The notes: generated from the sequence alone by a model not told the origin. A DNA stretch of 64,000 bases from Microbacterium terrisoli (GCF_030866805.1 NZ_CP133019.1:682001-746000), one strand, 5' to 3'. Counted from the stretch's first letter, positions 1 to 8,220 are shown. Numbers and translations: made by a program.

Positions 1-597
1 GGCCGCTACTACATCGGTCTGCGGCTGTGGGAGGTCGCGGCCCTCGCGCCGCAGCCCTCCCAGCTGCAGCGGGTCGCACGGTCGTACATGCAGGATCTGT
101 TCGAGGCCACGGGGCATGCGGTGCACCTGGCGATCCGCGATGGGCTCGACCTGGTCTCGGTGGAGCGTTTCCACGCCGGGCGCCGGCCCGCGCCGCGGCC
201 GATCGTCGGCGGACGGTATCCCATGCACGCCAGCGCCATCGGGCACGTACTGCTGGCCTACGCCCCCTACAAGGTGCGCGAAGAGGTGCTCAGCCAGCCC
301 TTCGAGCGCTTCACCAGCCGAACCCTCACCCGTCGCGCCGATGTCGAGAGCGTCATCGAGCGGGTGCGGCACGTCGGCTATGCCATCTGTGACCGACACG
401 TCGACGAACTGCACTGCAGCGTCGCGGTGCCCGTCTACGGACAGAGCGGTGCGGTGATCGCGGCGCTGTCGGTGGCGTTCACCGATCGCGAGGTCAACCC
501 GCTGGCTCAGGTCGACCTGGTGATGGTCACTGCACGCCGGATCTCGCTGCTGATGAAATCGGGCGGCAAGATGCGCGGCGTGCCCGGCGCTCTCTGA
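1..597 (+). CDS. IclR-family transcriptional regulator, C-terminal part (cut by window start)
   Basis: The reading frame is open from base 1 and ends at 597; the N-terminal winged helix lies outside the window. The visible 198 residues form the IclR effector-binding domain: a YYIGLRLWE segment, a stretch beginning ATGHAVHLAIRDG, the typical PMHASAIGHVLLAY segment and VAVPVYGQSGAVIAALSVAF near the end. IclR proteins bind small carboxylate or aromatic effectors and regulate adjacent catabolic genes. The next gene starts 126 bases downstream on the same strand and is preceded by an inverted repeat that recurs before the operon at 6570, so this is the likely local regulator. The family call is firm; the effector is unknown. 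Confidence 0.9.
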   Translation, partial: GRYYIGLRLWEVAALAPQPSQLQRVARSYMQDLFEATGHAVHLAIRDGLDLVSVERFHAGRRPAPRPIVGGRYPMHASAIGHVLLAYAPYKVREEVLSQPFERFTSRTLTRRADVESVIERVRHVGYAICDRHVDELHCSVAVPVYGQSGAVIAALSVAFTDREVNPLAQVDLVMVTARRISLLMKSGGKMRGVPGAL

Positions 598-599
598 CG

Positions 600-617
600 C
601 TTTCGACAGGTGGAAAG
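600..617. promoter_or_regulatory. Putative IclR operator, copy 1
   Basis: CTTTCG, six bases, then GGAAAG; the inner arms GCTTTC (599-604) and GAAAGC (613-618) pair perfectly. It lies just after the IclR stop codon and about 107 bases before the aconitase-X start. The same half-sites with the same spacing occur at 6477-6494. Assignment to the IclR protein is inference. Confidence 0.5.
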
Positions 618-723
618 CGTCTTCGTCGGGCGCGAAGCCGGTGCCAGACTCGTGCCGAACACGCGCCCCACCCCTCGTGGACGGGCCGCGAAGCCGCGAT
701 GGTGCGCAGAGGTGAGGGTGACG

Positions 724-2013
724 ATGTTTCTGACCGATGAAGAGAAGAGCATGCACGCGGGCGACGAGGGCGATGCCGTCGCCGCCGCGATGGACCTGCT
801 CATCCGCTACGGCGATGCGCTCGGCGCCGAGCGGCTGTGCGAGACACGGAATGTCGCCGGCACCATGACCCAGCCCTCGCCGGCGAAGGCGAAGCTGTTC
901 GCCGAAGGGGGCTGGGCCAAGTCCTACGCCGTCATCAATCTGGACTGCGACGCCGACATCGAGATCCCGCGAATGAAGGTGCCGACGTGCCAGTTGCAGC
1001 ACGGCTTCACCGAAGAGGTCAAAGGGCTCTCCGAATACCCGCTGCGCAACATCGAGCTGCAGGGCGATGCCGAGTCGTTCTTCAGCCAGCGCGGCGTGAA
1101 CGTGCTGGCCACCTGCACCCCCTATCAAGTGGGCAACCTGCCCGTGCGCGGCGAGCACTGCGCATGGATGGAATCTTCCGCCGTGGTGTACTGCAACTCG
1201 GTGCTCGGGGCCCGCACGAACTGCGAGGGCGCGGCATCCACCGGTGCGGCCAGCCTCACCGGCAAGATCCCGTACTGGGGCAACCATGTGCCCGAGAATC
1301 GCCATGCGACCCGACTGGTCCGCGCGCGGACGCGGGTGGAGTCGATGCAGGACTGGGGGATGTTCGGCTACTTCGTCGGCGACGTGGTGCAGGAGGAGCG
1401 CCCCGCCGTGGTGGGCGATCTCGGCCAGCCGGTCCTGGACGAGCTGAAGCACTTCGGTGCGGCAACGGCCACCTCGGGCGGCGTCGAGATCTACCACATC
1501 CCCGGGATCACCCCGGAGGCTCCCACGCTCGAGGCAGCGTTCGGCGGCGGACCGGTTCCCGCGGCGATCGACTACGGGCCCGACGAGCGGAAGAGCGTCT
1601 ATGAGTCGCTCAACTCGCAGGGGCAGAGCGACGATGTCGACTTCATCCTGCTGGGGTGCCCTCACGCGTCGCTGTCGCAGCTCGCCGAGATCGCTCAGCT
1701 GCTCGACGGCAAGCGGCTGAGCTCATCCACCGAACTGTGGATCATGACCCCACGCGCGTTGCGCTCGGTGGCCGACCGCAACGGCTACACCGCCGTGATC
1801 GAGGCAGCAGGCGGAAAGCTGCTCACCGACTCGTGTCCGGCGATGTCGCGCACCGCCCCGCCCGGAACCCGCGTGTTCGCCACCGATTCGGCGAAGCAGG
1901 CGCACTACCTGCCGGCGATCCTCGGCATCGAGGCGTGGTTCGGCACGCTCGACGAGTGCATCCAGGCCGCGCTGACCGGGCGCTGGCGCGGCGAACTGGC
2001 GGCTGCGGCATGA
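724..2013 (+). CDS. Aconitase X (AcnX) large catalytic subunit
   Basis: A 429-residue protein of the DUF521/aconitase-X family, Fe-S hydro-lyases that include cis-3-hydroxy-L-proline dehydratase and archaeal phosphomevalonate dehydratase. The N-terminus MFLTDEEKSMHAGDEGDAV is typical. Candidate cluster ligands are Cys167 in TNCEG, Cys312 in LGCPH and Cys371 in DSCPAM. I chose ATG 724 rather than the in-frame ATG at 610 because a purine-rich AGAGGTGAGGG precedes it and family homology begins there. The small swivel subunit follows with an ATGA overlap, so the two should form one enzyme. The substrate cannot be read from sequence: hydroxyproline is possible, but no proline-catabolic neighbours are seen. 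Confidence 0.85.
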   Translation: MFLTDEEKSMHAGDEGDAVAAAMDLLIRYGDALGAERLCETRNVAGTMTQPSPAKAKLFAEGGWAKSYAVINLDCDADIEIPRMKVPTCQLQHGFTEEVKGLSEYPLRNIELQGDAESFFSQRGVNVLATCTPYQVGNLPVRGEHCAWMESSAVVYCNSVLGARTNCEGAASTGAASLTGKIPYWGNHVPENRHATRLVRARTRVESMQDWGMFGYFVGDVVQEERPAVVGDLGQPVLDELKHFGAATATSGGVEIYHIPGITPEAPTLEAAFGGGPVPAAIDYGPDERKSVYESLNSQGQSDDVDFILLGCPHASLSQLAEIAQLLDGKRLSSSTELWIMTPRALRSVADRNGYTAVIEAAGGKLLTDSCPAMSRTAPPGTRVFATDSAKQAHYLPAILGIEAWFGTLDECIQAALTGRWRGELAAAA

Positions 2014-2474
2014 GCGCGCAGAAGCCGAGCGGGCAGACGCCGAGCGGGCAGACGCCGGTCATGCGCGGGCGCGGCATCACACCGGGCGTCGTGGTCGCCG
2101 AAGCCCTGGTCACCCGCGACGGCATCTCAGGGTGGGGAGGGATCGATTCCTCCAACGGCACGATCGTCGAGCGGAGGCACGAACTGGTCGGGCAGTGCTT
2201 CACCGGCAAGGTGCTGGTCTTCCCCAGCGCGAAGGGCTCCTCGGGGTGGTCGGGACACTTTCAAGCCACCCGGCTGATGGGCACGGCACCGGCGGCGATG
2301 GTGATCAGCGTGATGACCACCAAAGCGGCGCTGGGCGCGATAGTGACCAGGGTGCCGACCGTGATCGCCGCCGACCCGGACCCGATCGACGTCATCCGCA
2401 CCGGAGACCTCGTGCGCGTCGACGGCGATGCGGGCACGGTCGAGATCGTCTCGCGTGCCGCGCCGGCCGCGTGA
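2010..2474 (+). CDS. Aconitase X small (swivel-domain) subunit
   Basis: A 154-residue protein matching the AcnX swivel domain: GRGITPGVVVAEALVTRDG, then SSNGTIVERRHELVGQ, CFTGKVLVFPSAKGSSGWSG and APAAMVISVMT. The GKVLVFPSAKGSS loop corresponds to the substrate-closing segment of the swivel domain. The start codon overlaps the large-subunit stop by four bases (ATGA at 2010-2013), giving translational coupling. The first 17 residues are a non-conserved extension containing two copies of PSGQT encoded by a perfect 15-base tandem repeat. It ends 11 bases from the convergent acyl-CoA dehydrogenase gene. Confidence 0.82.
   Translation: MSAQKPSGQTPSGQTPVMRGRGITPGVVVAEALVTRDGISGWGGIDSSNGTIVERRHELVGQCFTGKVLVFPSAKGSSGWSGHFQATRLMGTAPAAMVISVMTTKAALGAIVTRVPTVIAADPDPIDVIRTGDLVRVDGDAGTVEIVSRAAPAA
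2025..2054. repeat. 15-bp tandem repeat in the AcnX small-subunit N-terminus
   Basis: Two perfect head-to-tail copies of CCGAGCGGGCAGACG, each encoding PSGQT in frame. The repeat lies in a dispensable-looking N-terminal extension and can expand or contract without a frameshift. Confidence 0.9.
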
Positions 2475-2485
2475 GAGACGGGCCG

Positions 2486-3658
2486 TCAGCGCGGGAACGC
2501 GCTGTGCCCGGTCAGAGCGCGGCCCACGATCAGCGTGTTCATCTCGCGGGTCCCTTCGAACGTGTAGACGGCCTCGCTGTCGCTGAAGAACCGGATCGCG
2601 TCATGGTCGAGCAGAAGCCCGTCTCCACCCATCACCTCACGCGCCAGCGCGACCGATTCGCGCAGCCGATCGGCGGCGATGCGTTTGAGCAGGCTCGGTG
2701 AGACGTCATCCTCGATCGGGTGCGTCGTGGTGCGCACCGCCAGTGCGAGCGTCTGTGCGATGTTGGCGGTGATCTGCACGAGCTTGTCCTGTATGAGCTG
2801 GAAGCCGGCGATCGGACGGCCGAACTGCTCACGCCGCTGCGCGTGGTCGAGGGCGGCCCGATATGCGCCCAGCTGCATGCCTGCCGAGGACCACACGATG
2901 GTCGCACGCAATCGCCGGAAGGCGCGGTTGATGTCTGCGAATGAGACGATGCGCGGCAACCGGCGCCCCTCACGCACCACGACGCCGTCCAGAGTGATGT
3001 CGGCGTTGTGCACCAGCCGCGTCGCGCCCTTGTGCACGATGACGCTGCGCTGCACGCCGGGGGCGTCGGAAGGCACGACGAAGGCGAGCACGCGCTCGCC
3101 GCCGTCTTCGCGGGCGATCACGACGATGTTGTCTGAGATCGTCGCGTTGCCGATCCACCGCTTCGCCCCGTCCAGCATCCAGCCATCGGCGGTGCGCCGT
3201 GCGCGGGTGGCCAGACCGCCGGCGACATCGGACCCGTGATCGGGCTCGGTCAGGGCGAAGCATCCGGTGAAGGAGAAGTCCAGGATGCCGGCGTCCCACG
3301 CGGCGATCTGCTCGGGACTGCCGCCGGCGTGCACGAGCGTGCGGAACATGTTGACCTGTCCGCCATAGGTGATCGACAGGCCCAGATCCAGTCGGCACAG
3401 CTCGAGCGTCACGAACCCGCGGTACAGCGGCCGAGGCTCACCGTCCGTCGCGAACAGCGCAGGGTCGTCGAGCAGGTGCAGGGCGGCCAGTGGCGCGCGA
3501 AAGTCGGCGAGGTTCTCGCCGGCTTCCCACCGCTCGGGCAGCACGGGGCGCACATGCTCTTCGAGGTACGCCCGCAGCACCGCGAGCTTGGCGCGCTCGG
3601 GGCCGGTGAGGTCGTCGCCGAAGCCGAGCAGGTCCCCGGGGTAGTCGAGCGCGGTCAT
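2486..3658 (-). CDS. Acyl-CoA dehydrogenase, glutaryl-CoA dehydrogenase-like
   Basis: A 390-residue flavoprotein of the acyl-CoA dehydrogenase family, which oxidises acyl-CoA thioesters at the alpha-beta bond using FAD. Visible are CFALTEPDHGSD (flavin/substrate region), KRWIGNAT, QRREQFGRPIAGFQLIQDKL and the C-terminal FEGTREMNTLIVGRALTG, whose Glu (about residue 368) is the catalytic base. The LTEPDHGSD form and the EGT...GRALTG ending resemble glutaryl-CoA dehydrogenases more than straight-chain enzymes. Start ATG 3658 overlaps the amidohydrolase stop (ATGA); the upstream in-frame extension lies inside that gene. It is the last gene of a four-gene operon. Confidence 0.88.
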   Translation of the reverse strand: MTALDYPGDLLGFGDDLTGPERAKLAVLRAYLEEHVRPVLPERWEAGENLADFRAPLAALHLLDDPALFATDGEPRPLYRGFVTLELCRLDLGLSITYGGQVNMFRTLVHAGGSPEQIAAWDAGILDFSFTGCFALTEPDHGSDVAGGLATRARRTADGWMLDGAKRWIGNATISDNIVVIAREDGGERVLAFVVPSDAPGVQRSVIVHKGATRLVHNADITLDGVVVREGRRLPRIVSFADINRAFRRLRATIVWSSAGMQLGAYRAALDHAQRREQFGRPIAGFQLIQDKLVQITANIAQTLALAVRTTTHPIEDDVSPSLLKRIAADRLRESVALAREVMGGDGLLLDHDAIRFFSDSEAVYTFEGTREMNTLIVGRALTGHSAFPR

Positions 3659-4524
3659 GATCCGCTCAGCCCCAGCAGCTGCGCCGCGTTGTCTTTCACC
3701 ACGAGCCGCACGACCTCGTCCGGCAACTCGAGGGCCGCGAAGTCGCGCAGCCAACGGTCGGGGGTGAGCGCCGGCAAGTCCGAGCCGAACAGCATCTTGT
3801 GCTTCAGGTAGGTGCGGATGGCGCGCACGAGCGCCGGGCTGAAGTACTTCGGCGACCAGCCCGACAGGTCGATCCAGACGTTCGCCTTGTGCGTGGCGAT
3901 CGACAGCGCCTCGTCCTGCCAGGGCACACTCGGGTGCGCCAGCACGATCCGCAGGCCTGGGTGACGGGCGGCGACCTCATCGAGCAGCATCGGGTCCGAC
4001 AAGCGCAGCCGCAGGCCCAACCCGCCGGGGACCCCGGCACCGACGCCGGTCTGTCCGGTGTGCACGACGATCGGCAGGTCGGCCTGCTCGATCGCCGCGA
4101 ACACGGGGTCGAAGACGGGGTCAGACGGATCGAAGCCCTGGAGGGTCGGGTGGAACTTGAATCCGCGTACGCCGAGCGCGATCTGCCGGTGCAGCTCATC
4201 CAGTGCGGCATCGCCTTGCAGCGGGTCGACCGAGCCGTAGGCGATGAGAGTGTCTGGATGGCGTGCCGCGCCGGCGACGATGTCGTCGACACTGTTCGGC
4301 GAGTGACCCGTGTTGGTGGTGGCATCCACGGTGAACACCACCGCGACCATGTCGCGCTCGCGGTAGTACGCGGCCGTCTCGTCCACCGTGCGCGCCGGTT
4401 CGCCGCTGCCGAAGTATCGGGCCATGGCCGCGCGCTGCTCGTCCGAGGCCCCGTAGTGCCCGCTGTCATCGACCTGGATGTGCACGTGCGTATCGATGGC
4501 GCGGATGCGGTCGAGGTCGATCAT
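3655..4524 (-). CDS. Amidohydrolase family protein (ACMSD-like TIM barrel)
   Basis: A 289-residue metal-dependent hydrolase or decarboxylase of the amidohydrolase-2 (ACMSD) family. Metal and active-site segments are DTHVHI near the N-terminus, VRGFKFHPTLQGF, IVVHTGQTG, IVLAHPSVPWQDEAL and MLFGSDLPAL with the terminal Asp. Family members decarboxylate or hydrolyse carboxylated aromatic or lactone substrates; the reaction here is not assignable. Start and stop overlap both neighbours by four bases, so it is coupled to the SDR upstream and the acyl-CoA dehydrogenase downstream, suggesting it removes a carboxyl or opens a ring in a CoA-linked pathway. Confidence 0.82.
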   Translation of the reverse strand: MIDLDRIRAIDTHVHIQVDDSGHYGASDEQRAAMARYFGSGEPARTVDETAAYYRERDMVAVVFTVDATTNTGHSPNSVDDIVAGAARHPDTLIAYGSVDPLQGDAALDELHRQIALGVRGFKFHPTLQGFDPSDPVFDPVFAAIEQADLPIVVHTGQTGVGAGVPGGLGLRLRLSDPMLLDEVAARHPGLRIVLAHPSVPWQDEALSIATHKANVWIDLSGWSPKYFSPALVRAIRTYLKHKMLFGSDLPALTPDRWLRDFAALELPDEVVRLVVKDNAAQLLGLSGS

Positions 4525-5456
4525 GCGTCGCCCGGCTTCTCGTCCGACGGCCAGGAGCTGGGCGGGCCGGAGTGCTGTGCGTCGGGGGCGAGGTCGGCGT
4601 GCCAGGCGGCATCGATCTGGTCCGGCGTCCAGCCGCCGTCGTGGTAGAGCTCGCGAAGCGGCGTCGGGTGTGCGTAGAGGGTCAGCCGGTCGCCACCGAT
4701 CCCGATCGCCTGGCCGGTCACGTCGGCCGAGGCATCCGATGCCAGCCAGACGATGAGGGCCGCGACGTCTTCGGGGGTGCCCAGCGCGTTCTCGCGGCGA
4801 TATCGGGAGGGTATGCCCCGGCCGGCGACGTAGTCCTCATACACCTGGGTGTACGCGGGAATCGTCGCTGTCATCGGTGAGAGCGCCGTGGGGATCACGG
4901 CGTTCGCGGTGATCCCCGCACGGGCCAGCTCGAGCGACCACGTGCGCGCCATCGCGACCAGGCCTGCCTTGGCGGTGGCGTAGTTCGTCTGTCCGAAACT
5001 TCCGAACTGACCCGCCGGTGAGCCGATCAGAATGATCCGACCGCCCTCGCCCTGCGCACGCATGCGCGCGGCGGCAGCACGCCCGCAGGTGAACGAGCCG
5101 CGCAGGTGGGTCGCGATCACCAGGTCGAAGTCCTCGTCGCTCATCTTCCAGAGCACGCGGTCGCGCAGCACTCCGGCGTTGGCGACCAGGGCGTCCACGC
5201 GCCCGAACTCCGTGACGGCTGCGTCCACGAGGGCGTCGGCCGTTTCGGCGGGGCCGACCGGGGCGACGACGGCGACAGCCCGCCCGCCGGCGGCCTGGAT
5301 GTCTTCGACGGTCTGCTGCGCGGTCTGCGCATCGATGTCATTGACCACGACTGCGGCACCCGCAGCCCCCAGCGCGAGTGCATAGGCCCGCCCGAGGCTG
5401 CGACCGGCGCCGGTGACGATGGCGACCTTGCCGTCCAGCCGATCCTGCGCGGTCAT
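4521..5456 (-). CDS. SDR-family 3-hydroxyacyl-CoA dehydrogenase-like oxidoreductase
   Basis: A 311-residue classical short-chain dehydrogenase, longer than the usual 250 because of a C-terminal tail. The Rossmann motif is TGAGRSLGRAYA, the NAG motif is VANAGVLRD and the catalytic Ser/Tyr/Lys lie in LIGSPAGQFGSFGQTNYATAK. The GRSLGRAYALALGAAGAAVVVND arrangement and MSDEDFDLVIATHLRGSF resemble the dehydrogenase domain of peroxisomal multifunctional enzyme 2, which fits the adjacent MaoC (R)-hydratase. Start ATG 5456 gives an ATGA overlap with the MaoC stop; the upstream in-frame Met at 5489 lies inside MaoC and is less likely. Confidence 0.85.
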   Translation of the reverse strand: MTAQDRLDGKVAIVTGAGRSLGRAYALALGAAGAAVVVNDIDAQTAQQTVEDIQAAGGRAVAVVAPVGPAETADALVDAAVTEFGRVDALVANAGVLRDRVLWKMSDEDFDLVIATHLRGSFTCGRAAAARMRAQGEGGRIILIGSPAGQFGSFGQTNYATAKAGLVAMARTWSLELARAGITANAVIPTALSPMTATIPAYTQVYEDYVAGRGIPSRYRRENALGTPEDVAALIVWLASDASADVTGQAIGIGGDRLTLYAHPTPLRELYHDGGWTPDQIDAAWHADLAPDAQHSGPPSSWPSDEKPGDA

Positions 5457-5914
5457 CGGTAGTACCTCAGGACGAGCTCTGCCACGCATGCCGGCTTCGA
5501 GTTGCCTTCGACCTCGACCTCCACCACGACGGTGGCCTGCAGCCCGCCGTCGATGACGGTGACCTCGGCCACGCGCCCGGCGATCCGGATGCGCGAACCG
5601 GCCGGGACCGGCGCGGGAAAGCGCAGCCGGTTCATCCCGTAGTTGATGCCCATGCCCATGCCCGTGACACGGAAGACCTGGCGCAGCAGCGGCACCGCGA
5701 CGCTCACCGTGAGCAGCCCGTGCGCAATCCGCCCGCCGAAGGGCGTCGCGGCGGCGAAGTCGGCGTCCACGTGGATGGGGTTGTCATCGCCGGACAGCTG
5801 CGCATACAGATCCACCTCGCTCTGCGGCACCGTCCGCCAGTCGGATGGTCCGAAGGTGCTCCCTTGCAACTGCGGCAGTTCATCGATGGTCGCGGAGATC
5901 ATGTTTTCGGGCAT
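5453..5914 (-). CDS. MaoC-like (R)-specific enoyl-CoA hydratase
   Basis: A 153-residue single-hotdog MaoC dehydratase. The hydratase-2 motif is seen as YAQLSGDDNPIHVD followed by ATPFGGRIAHGLLT, with the catalytic Asp/His pair in DDNPIH. It would hydrate a trans-2-enoyl-CoA to the (R)-3-hydroxyacyl-CoA for the adjoining SDR. First gene of the minus-strand operon MaoC-SDR-amidohydrolase-acyl-CoA dehydrogenase, transcribed divergently from the MarR regulator with about 90 bases between them. Confidence 0.88.
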   Translation of the reverse strand: MPENMISATIDELPQLQGSTFGPSDWRTVPQSEVDLYAQLSGDDNPIHVDADFAAATPFGGRIAHGLLTVSVAVPLLRQVFRVTGMGMGINYGMNRLRFPAPVPAGSRIRIAGRVAEVTVIDGGLQATVVVEVEVEGNSKPACVAELVLRYYR

Positions 5915-5950
5915 GCCGTCCCTCCTCCAGGTTCGTGTCGTAGATTTGAA

Positions 5951-5966
5951 TTGTAGGCTACCTGAA
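5951..5966. promoter_or_regulatory. Divergent promoter region with possible MarR operator
   Basis: The 90-base gap between maoC and marR is unusually AT-rich and contains TTGTAGGCTACCTGAA with a GTAG-G-CTAC dyad at 5953-5961. Its place between a regulator and its divergent operon suggests an operator. The boundaries are uncertain. Confidence 0.35.
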
Positions 5967-6004
5967 ACTCAGAGCCTGTGGACGCCATTACTGTTGGGGG
6001 TGGC

Positions 6005-6463
6005 ATGAGCGAGACCAACTTCACCTACGTCATCAAGCAGGTGGAGCTCGCCCTGCGCCCGTACATCGAGGCCGTGTGCGCCGACATCGGCATGACGCCC
6101 GCGCAATACACCGCGCTGACGGTGCTGGAACGTCGTCCGGGCATCACCACCTCCAACCTGGCGCGGCGTTCTTTCGTTCGGGCGCAGTCAATGGCGCAGA
6201 CCGTGGATCCGTTGCTGCATGCCGGTCTCGTGCGCCGCACGCGCGACCCTGAGCACGCCCGCCGGCTGCTCCTGCACCTCACCGAGGCAGGGTCCGAGGT
6301 CATCGCGCGAGCGCGCCCGGCGGTCGCGGCCGTGGAGCAACTCATCCTGGCCGATTTCACCGCCGATGAATCCGCCGCGTTCGCGGACTTCCTGTCCCGA
6401 GTTCGTCGCTCACTGGATGGCGGCGTGCCCGCCGGACGTGTGATGACGCCCGAAACGCGCTGA
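6005..6463 (+). CDS. MarR-family transcriptional regulator
   Basis: A 152-residue winged-helix repressor. The helix-turn-helix core is TPAQYTALTVLERRPGITTS followed by NLARRSFVRAQSMAQTVDPL, and the wing is GLVRRTRDPEHARRLLLHLT. MarR proteins are dimeric repressors released by aromatic or CoA-type ligands. I chose ATG 6005, preceded by GGGGGTGGC, over the in-frame GTG at 5978, which has no recognisable ribosome site. Divergent orientation points to the MaoC/acyl-CoA operon as its target. Confidence 0.88.
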   Translation: MSETNFTYVIKQVELALRPYIEAVCADIGMTPAQYTALTVLERRPGITTSNLARRSFVRAQSMAQTVDPLLHAGLVRRTRDPEHARRLLLHLTEAGSEVIARARPAVAAVEQLILADFTADESAAFADFLSRVRRSLDGGVPAGRVMTPETR

Positions 6464-6476
6464 GCGCACCAGCAGT

Positions 6477-6494
6477 CTTTCGGTCGTCGAAAAG
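6477..6494. promoter_or_regulatory. Putative IclR operator, copy 2
   Basis: CTTTCG, six bases, then GAAAAG, 75 bases before the UGSC gene start. It matches the element at 600-617 in both half-sites and spacing with one change. Placement before a second operon suggests co-regulation with aconitase X. Confidence 0.5.
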
Positions 6495-6569
6495 CGACGC
6501 GCACGCCCGAATGCCGCCCTGCCACGCTGATCCTGCACGTGGAAACACATCGAGCGAGGAGGCTCCGAC

Positions 6570-7106
6570 ATGACGCAGGAGTTGGTACTGGATCCCACCG
6601 GTGCAACGGCGGGAAGCGCCGACAGCACGTTATCTGCACGGACCGCTTCGCTGCGTGGCCTGACGGTCGGGCTGCTGGACAACACCAAGCCGAACACCAC
6701 CGATCTGCTGCATGCGATCGGTGACCAGCTGCAGCAGTCCTACGGTGCGGCGGCCAGCAAGCTGTACACGAAGGACTACTTCGGCACTCCGGCTTCGCCC
6801 GAGCTGGTCGACCAGATCGTCGCAGAGGTCGACGTTCTGATCACCGGCGTCGGCGACTGCGGATCGTGCAGTGCGGCCACCGTGGCCGACGGCATCCAAT
6901 TCGAGCGGGCCGGCATTCCCACCGTGGCCATCACGTCGGACTCGTTCTACCCTTCGGGGCGCGCGATGGCGCAGGTACAGGGCTTCCCCGGCTTCGACTT
7001 CTATGCCGTGCACCACCCGTTCGCGAGCCTGACCGCCGACGAGGTGCGCGAGCGTGCGATGACCGCGCTGCCCGACGTGCTGCGCATCCTCGGAGTGGAG
7101 AGCTGA
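6570..7106 (+). CDS. UGSC-family protein, cysteine variant (CGSC)
   Basis: A 178-residue protein that I recognise as the UGSC family, named for a Sec-Gly-Ser-Cys motif; here the motif is Cys97-Gly-Ser-Cys100 in GVGDCGSCSAATVADGIQFE, so no selenocysteine is needed. Other features are LRGLTVGLLDNTKPNT near residue 30, a PTVAITSDSF strand and a C-terminal SLTADEVRERAMTALPDVL helix. The fold looks alpha/beta with a redox-type CxxC. Function is undetermined in my knowledge. GAGGAGG lies 9 bases before ATG 6570. First gene of a five-gene operon; the next gene starts one base after its stop. Confidence 0.75.
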   Translation: MTQELVLDPTGATAGSADSTLSARTASLRGLTVGLLDNTKPNTTDLLHAIGDQLQQSYGAAASKLYTKDYFGTPASPELVDQIVAEVDVLITGVGDCGSCSAATVADGIQFERAGIPTVAITSDSFYPSGRAMAQVQGFPGFDFYAVHHPFASLTADEVRERAMTALPDVLRILGVES

Positions 7107-7107
7107 C

Positions 7108-8220
7108 ATGGACACCGCCATCCTGACCGACGGCCTCATGGTCGACGCCGACGCCATCGCCGAGGCGATGGAGTACTACGACCAGCGCGGCTGGACCGAC
7201 GGCCTGCCCGTCGTTCCCGTCACCGAGTCGACACTGGCGGGCTTCCTGGCCGCCACCGACCGCGACCCCGACGACGTGCTGTTCACGATTCCGCATCTGA
7301 ACCGTTCGATCACCGTGCGCCTGGCCGCCGTCAACGCGGCGCTGGCCGGCTGCCGCCCCGAATACCTCCCGGTGGTGATCGCCGCATGGGAGGCCATCGC
7401 GAAGGAGCCCCACCCGCACCGGGGCATCTGGCAGTCCACCACCGGCACCGCACCCTTCCTCGTGGTCAACGGACCGATCCGCAGTGAGATCGAGCTGAAC
7501 TCGCAGGGCAACATCTACGGGTCGGGCTTCCGCGCCAACGCGACGATCGGGCGGGCGATCCGGCTCGGGTGCATCAACGTCTTCGGCCTGCACCCGCACC
7601 TGCTCGACCAGGCCACGCAGGGCACCCCGGCGAAGTACTCGGCCTGCATCGGCGAGAACGAGGAGCAGAGCCCGTGGGCGCCGTTCCACGTCGACAACGG
7701 GTTCGCCGCCTCGGACAGCGTCGTCACGGCATATGTGATCCGTTCGGTCATGCACATCGAGGCGCGTCACACGATGCAGCCCGAGCAGCTGGCCGAAGAT
7801 TTCGCCGACAGCATCCGGCGCACCGGCGCCCTCATCCATGAATACACCAGTGCGCTGCTCGTGCTCGTCCCCGAGCACGCCGAGCTGTTCGCGTCAGCCG
7901 GGTGGAGCAAGGACGATGTGCGACAGGCCGTGTTCGAGCGCGTTGTGCGCCCGCGCGCGGAGCTGGCCGCCAGCGGCAAGGACGCCGTCTCGCACAAGAC
8001 CCGGTGGCGGCTGTCGGCGCAGCACCCCGACGCGATGCCCGACACCACCGCCGGCACCGACACGCCCGACCTGGTGCCGCTGCTGAGCCACCCGACCTCC
8101 GTCCAGGTGATGGTCGCCGGGGCCAACAACGCGGGTGTGTCGTCGGTCGTCGAGGTGTTCACCCTGAACCCGCCGAGAGAGACGCCGTATTCGATGGTCA
8201 AGATCGGACAGCGGCCGTGA
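7108..8220 (+). CDS. Conserved protein of unknown function, partner of the UGSC protein
   Basis: A 370-residue soluble protein with no signal peptide or membrane segment. It begins with a segment reading YYDQRGWTDGLPVVPVTES and contains AALAGCRPEYLPVVIAAWEA, TTGTAPFLVVNGPI, NIYGSGFRANATIGRAIRLG and FHVDNGFAASDSVV. I do not recognise a characterised domain. The TTGTAPFLVVNGP and FRANATIGRAIRL blocks look conserved and glycine-rich, as in a cofactor or substrate pocket. Start ATG 7108 is one base after the UGSC stop and the GTGA overlap at 8217 couples it to the next gene, so it probably works in the same complex or pathway. Confidence 0.7.
   Translation: MDTAILTDGLMVDADAIAEAMEYYDQRGWTDGLPVVPVTESTLAGFLAATDRDPDDVLFTIPHLNRSITVRLAAVNAALAGCRPEYLPVVIAAWEAIAKEPHPHRGIWQSTTGTAPFLVVNGPIRSEIELNSQGNIYGSGFRANATIGRAIRLGCINVFGLHPHLLDQATQGTPAKYSACIGENEEQSPWAPFHVDNGFAASDSVVTAYVIRSVMHIEARHTMQPEQLAEDFADSIRRTGALIHEYTSALLVLVPEHAELFASAGWSKDDVRQAVFERVVRPRAELAASGKDAVSHKTRWRLSAQHPDAMPDTTAGTDTPDLVPLLSHPTSVQVMVAGANNAGVSSVVEVFTLNPPRETPYSMVKIGQRP

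Noticed and set aside
6855..6872. Selenocysteine codon in the UGSC protein
   Set aside because: The codon is TGC (Cys), not TGA; no recoding is required.
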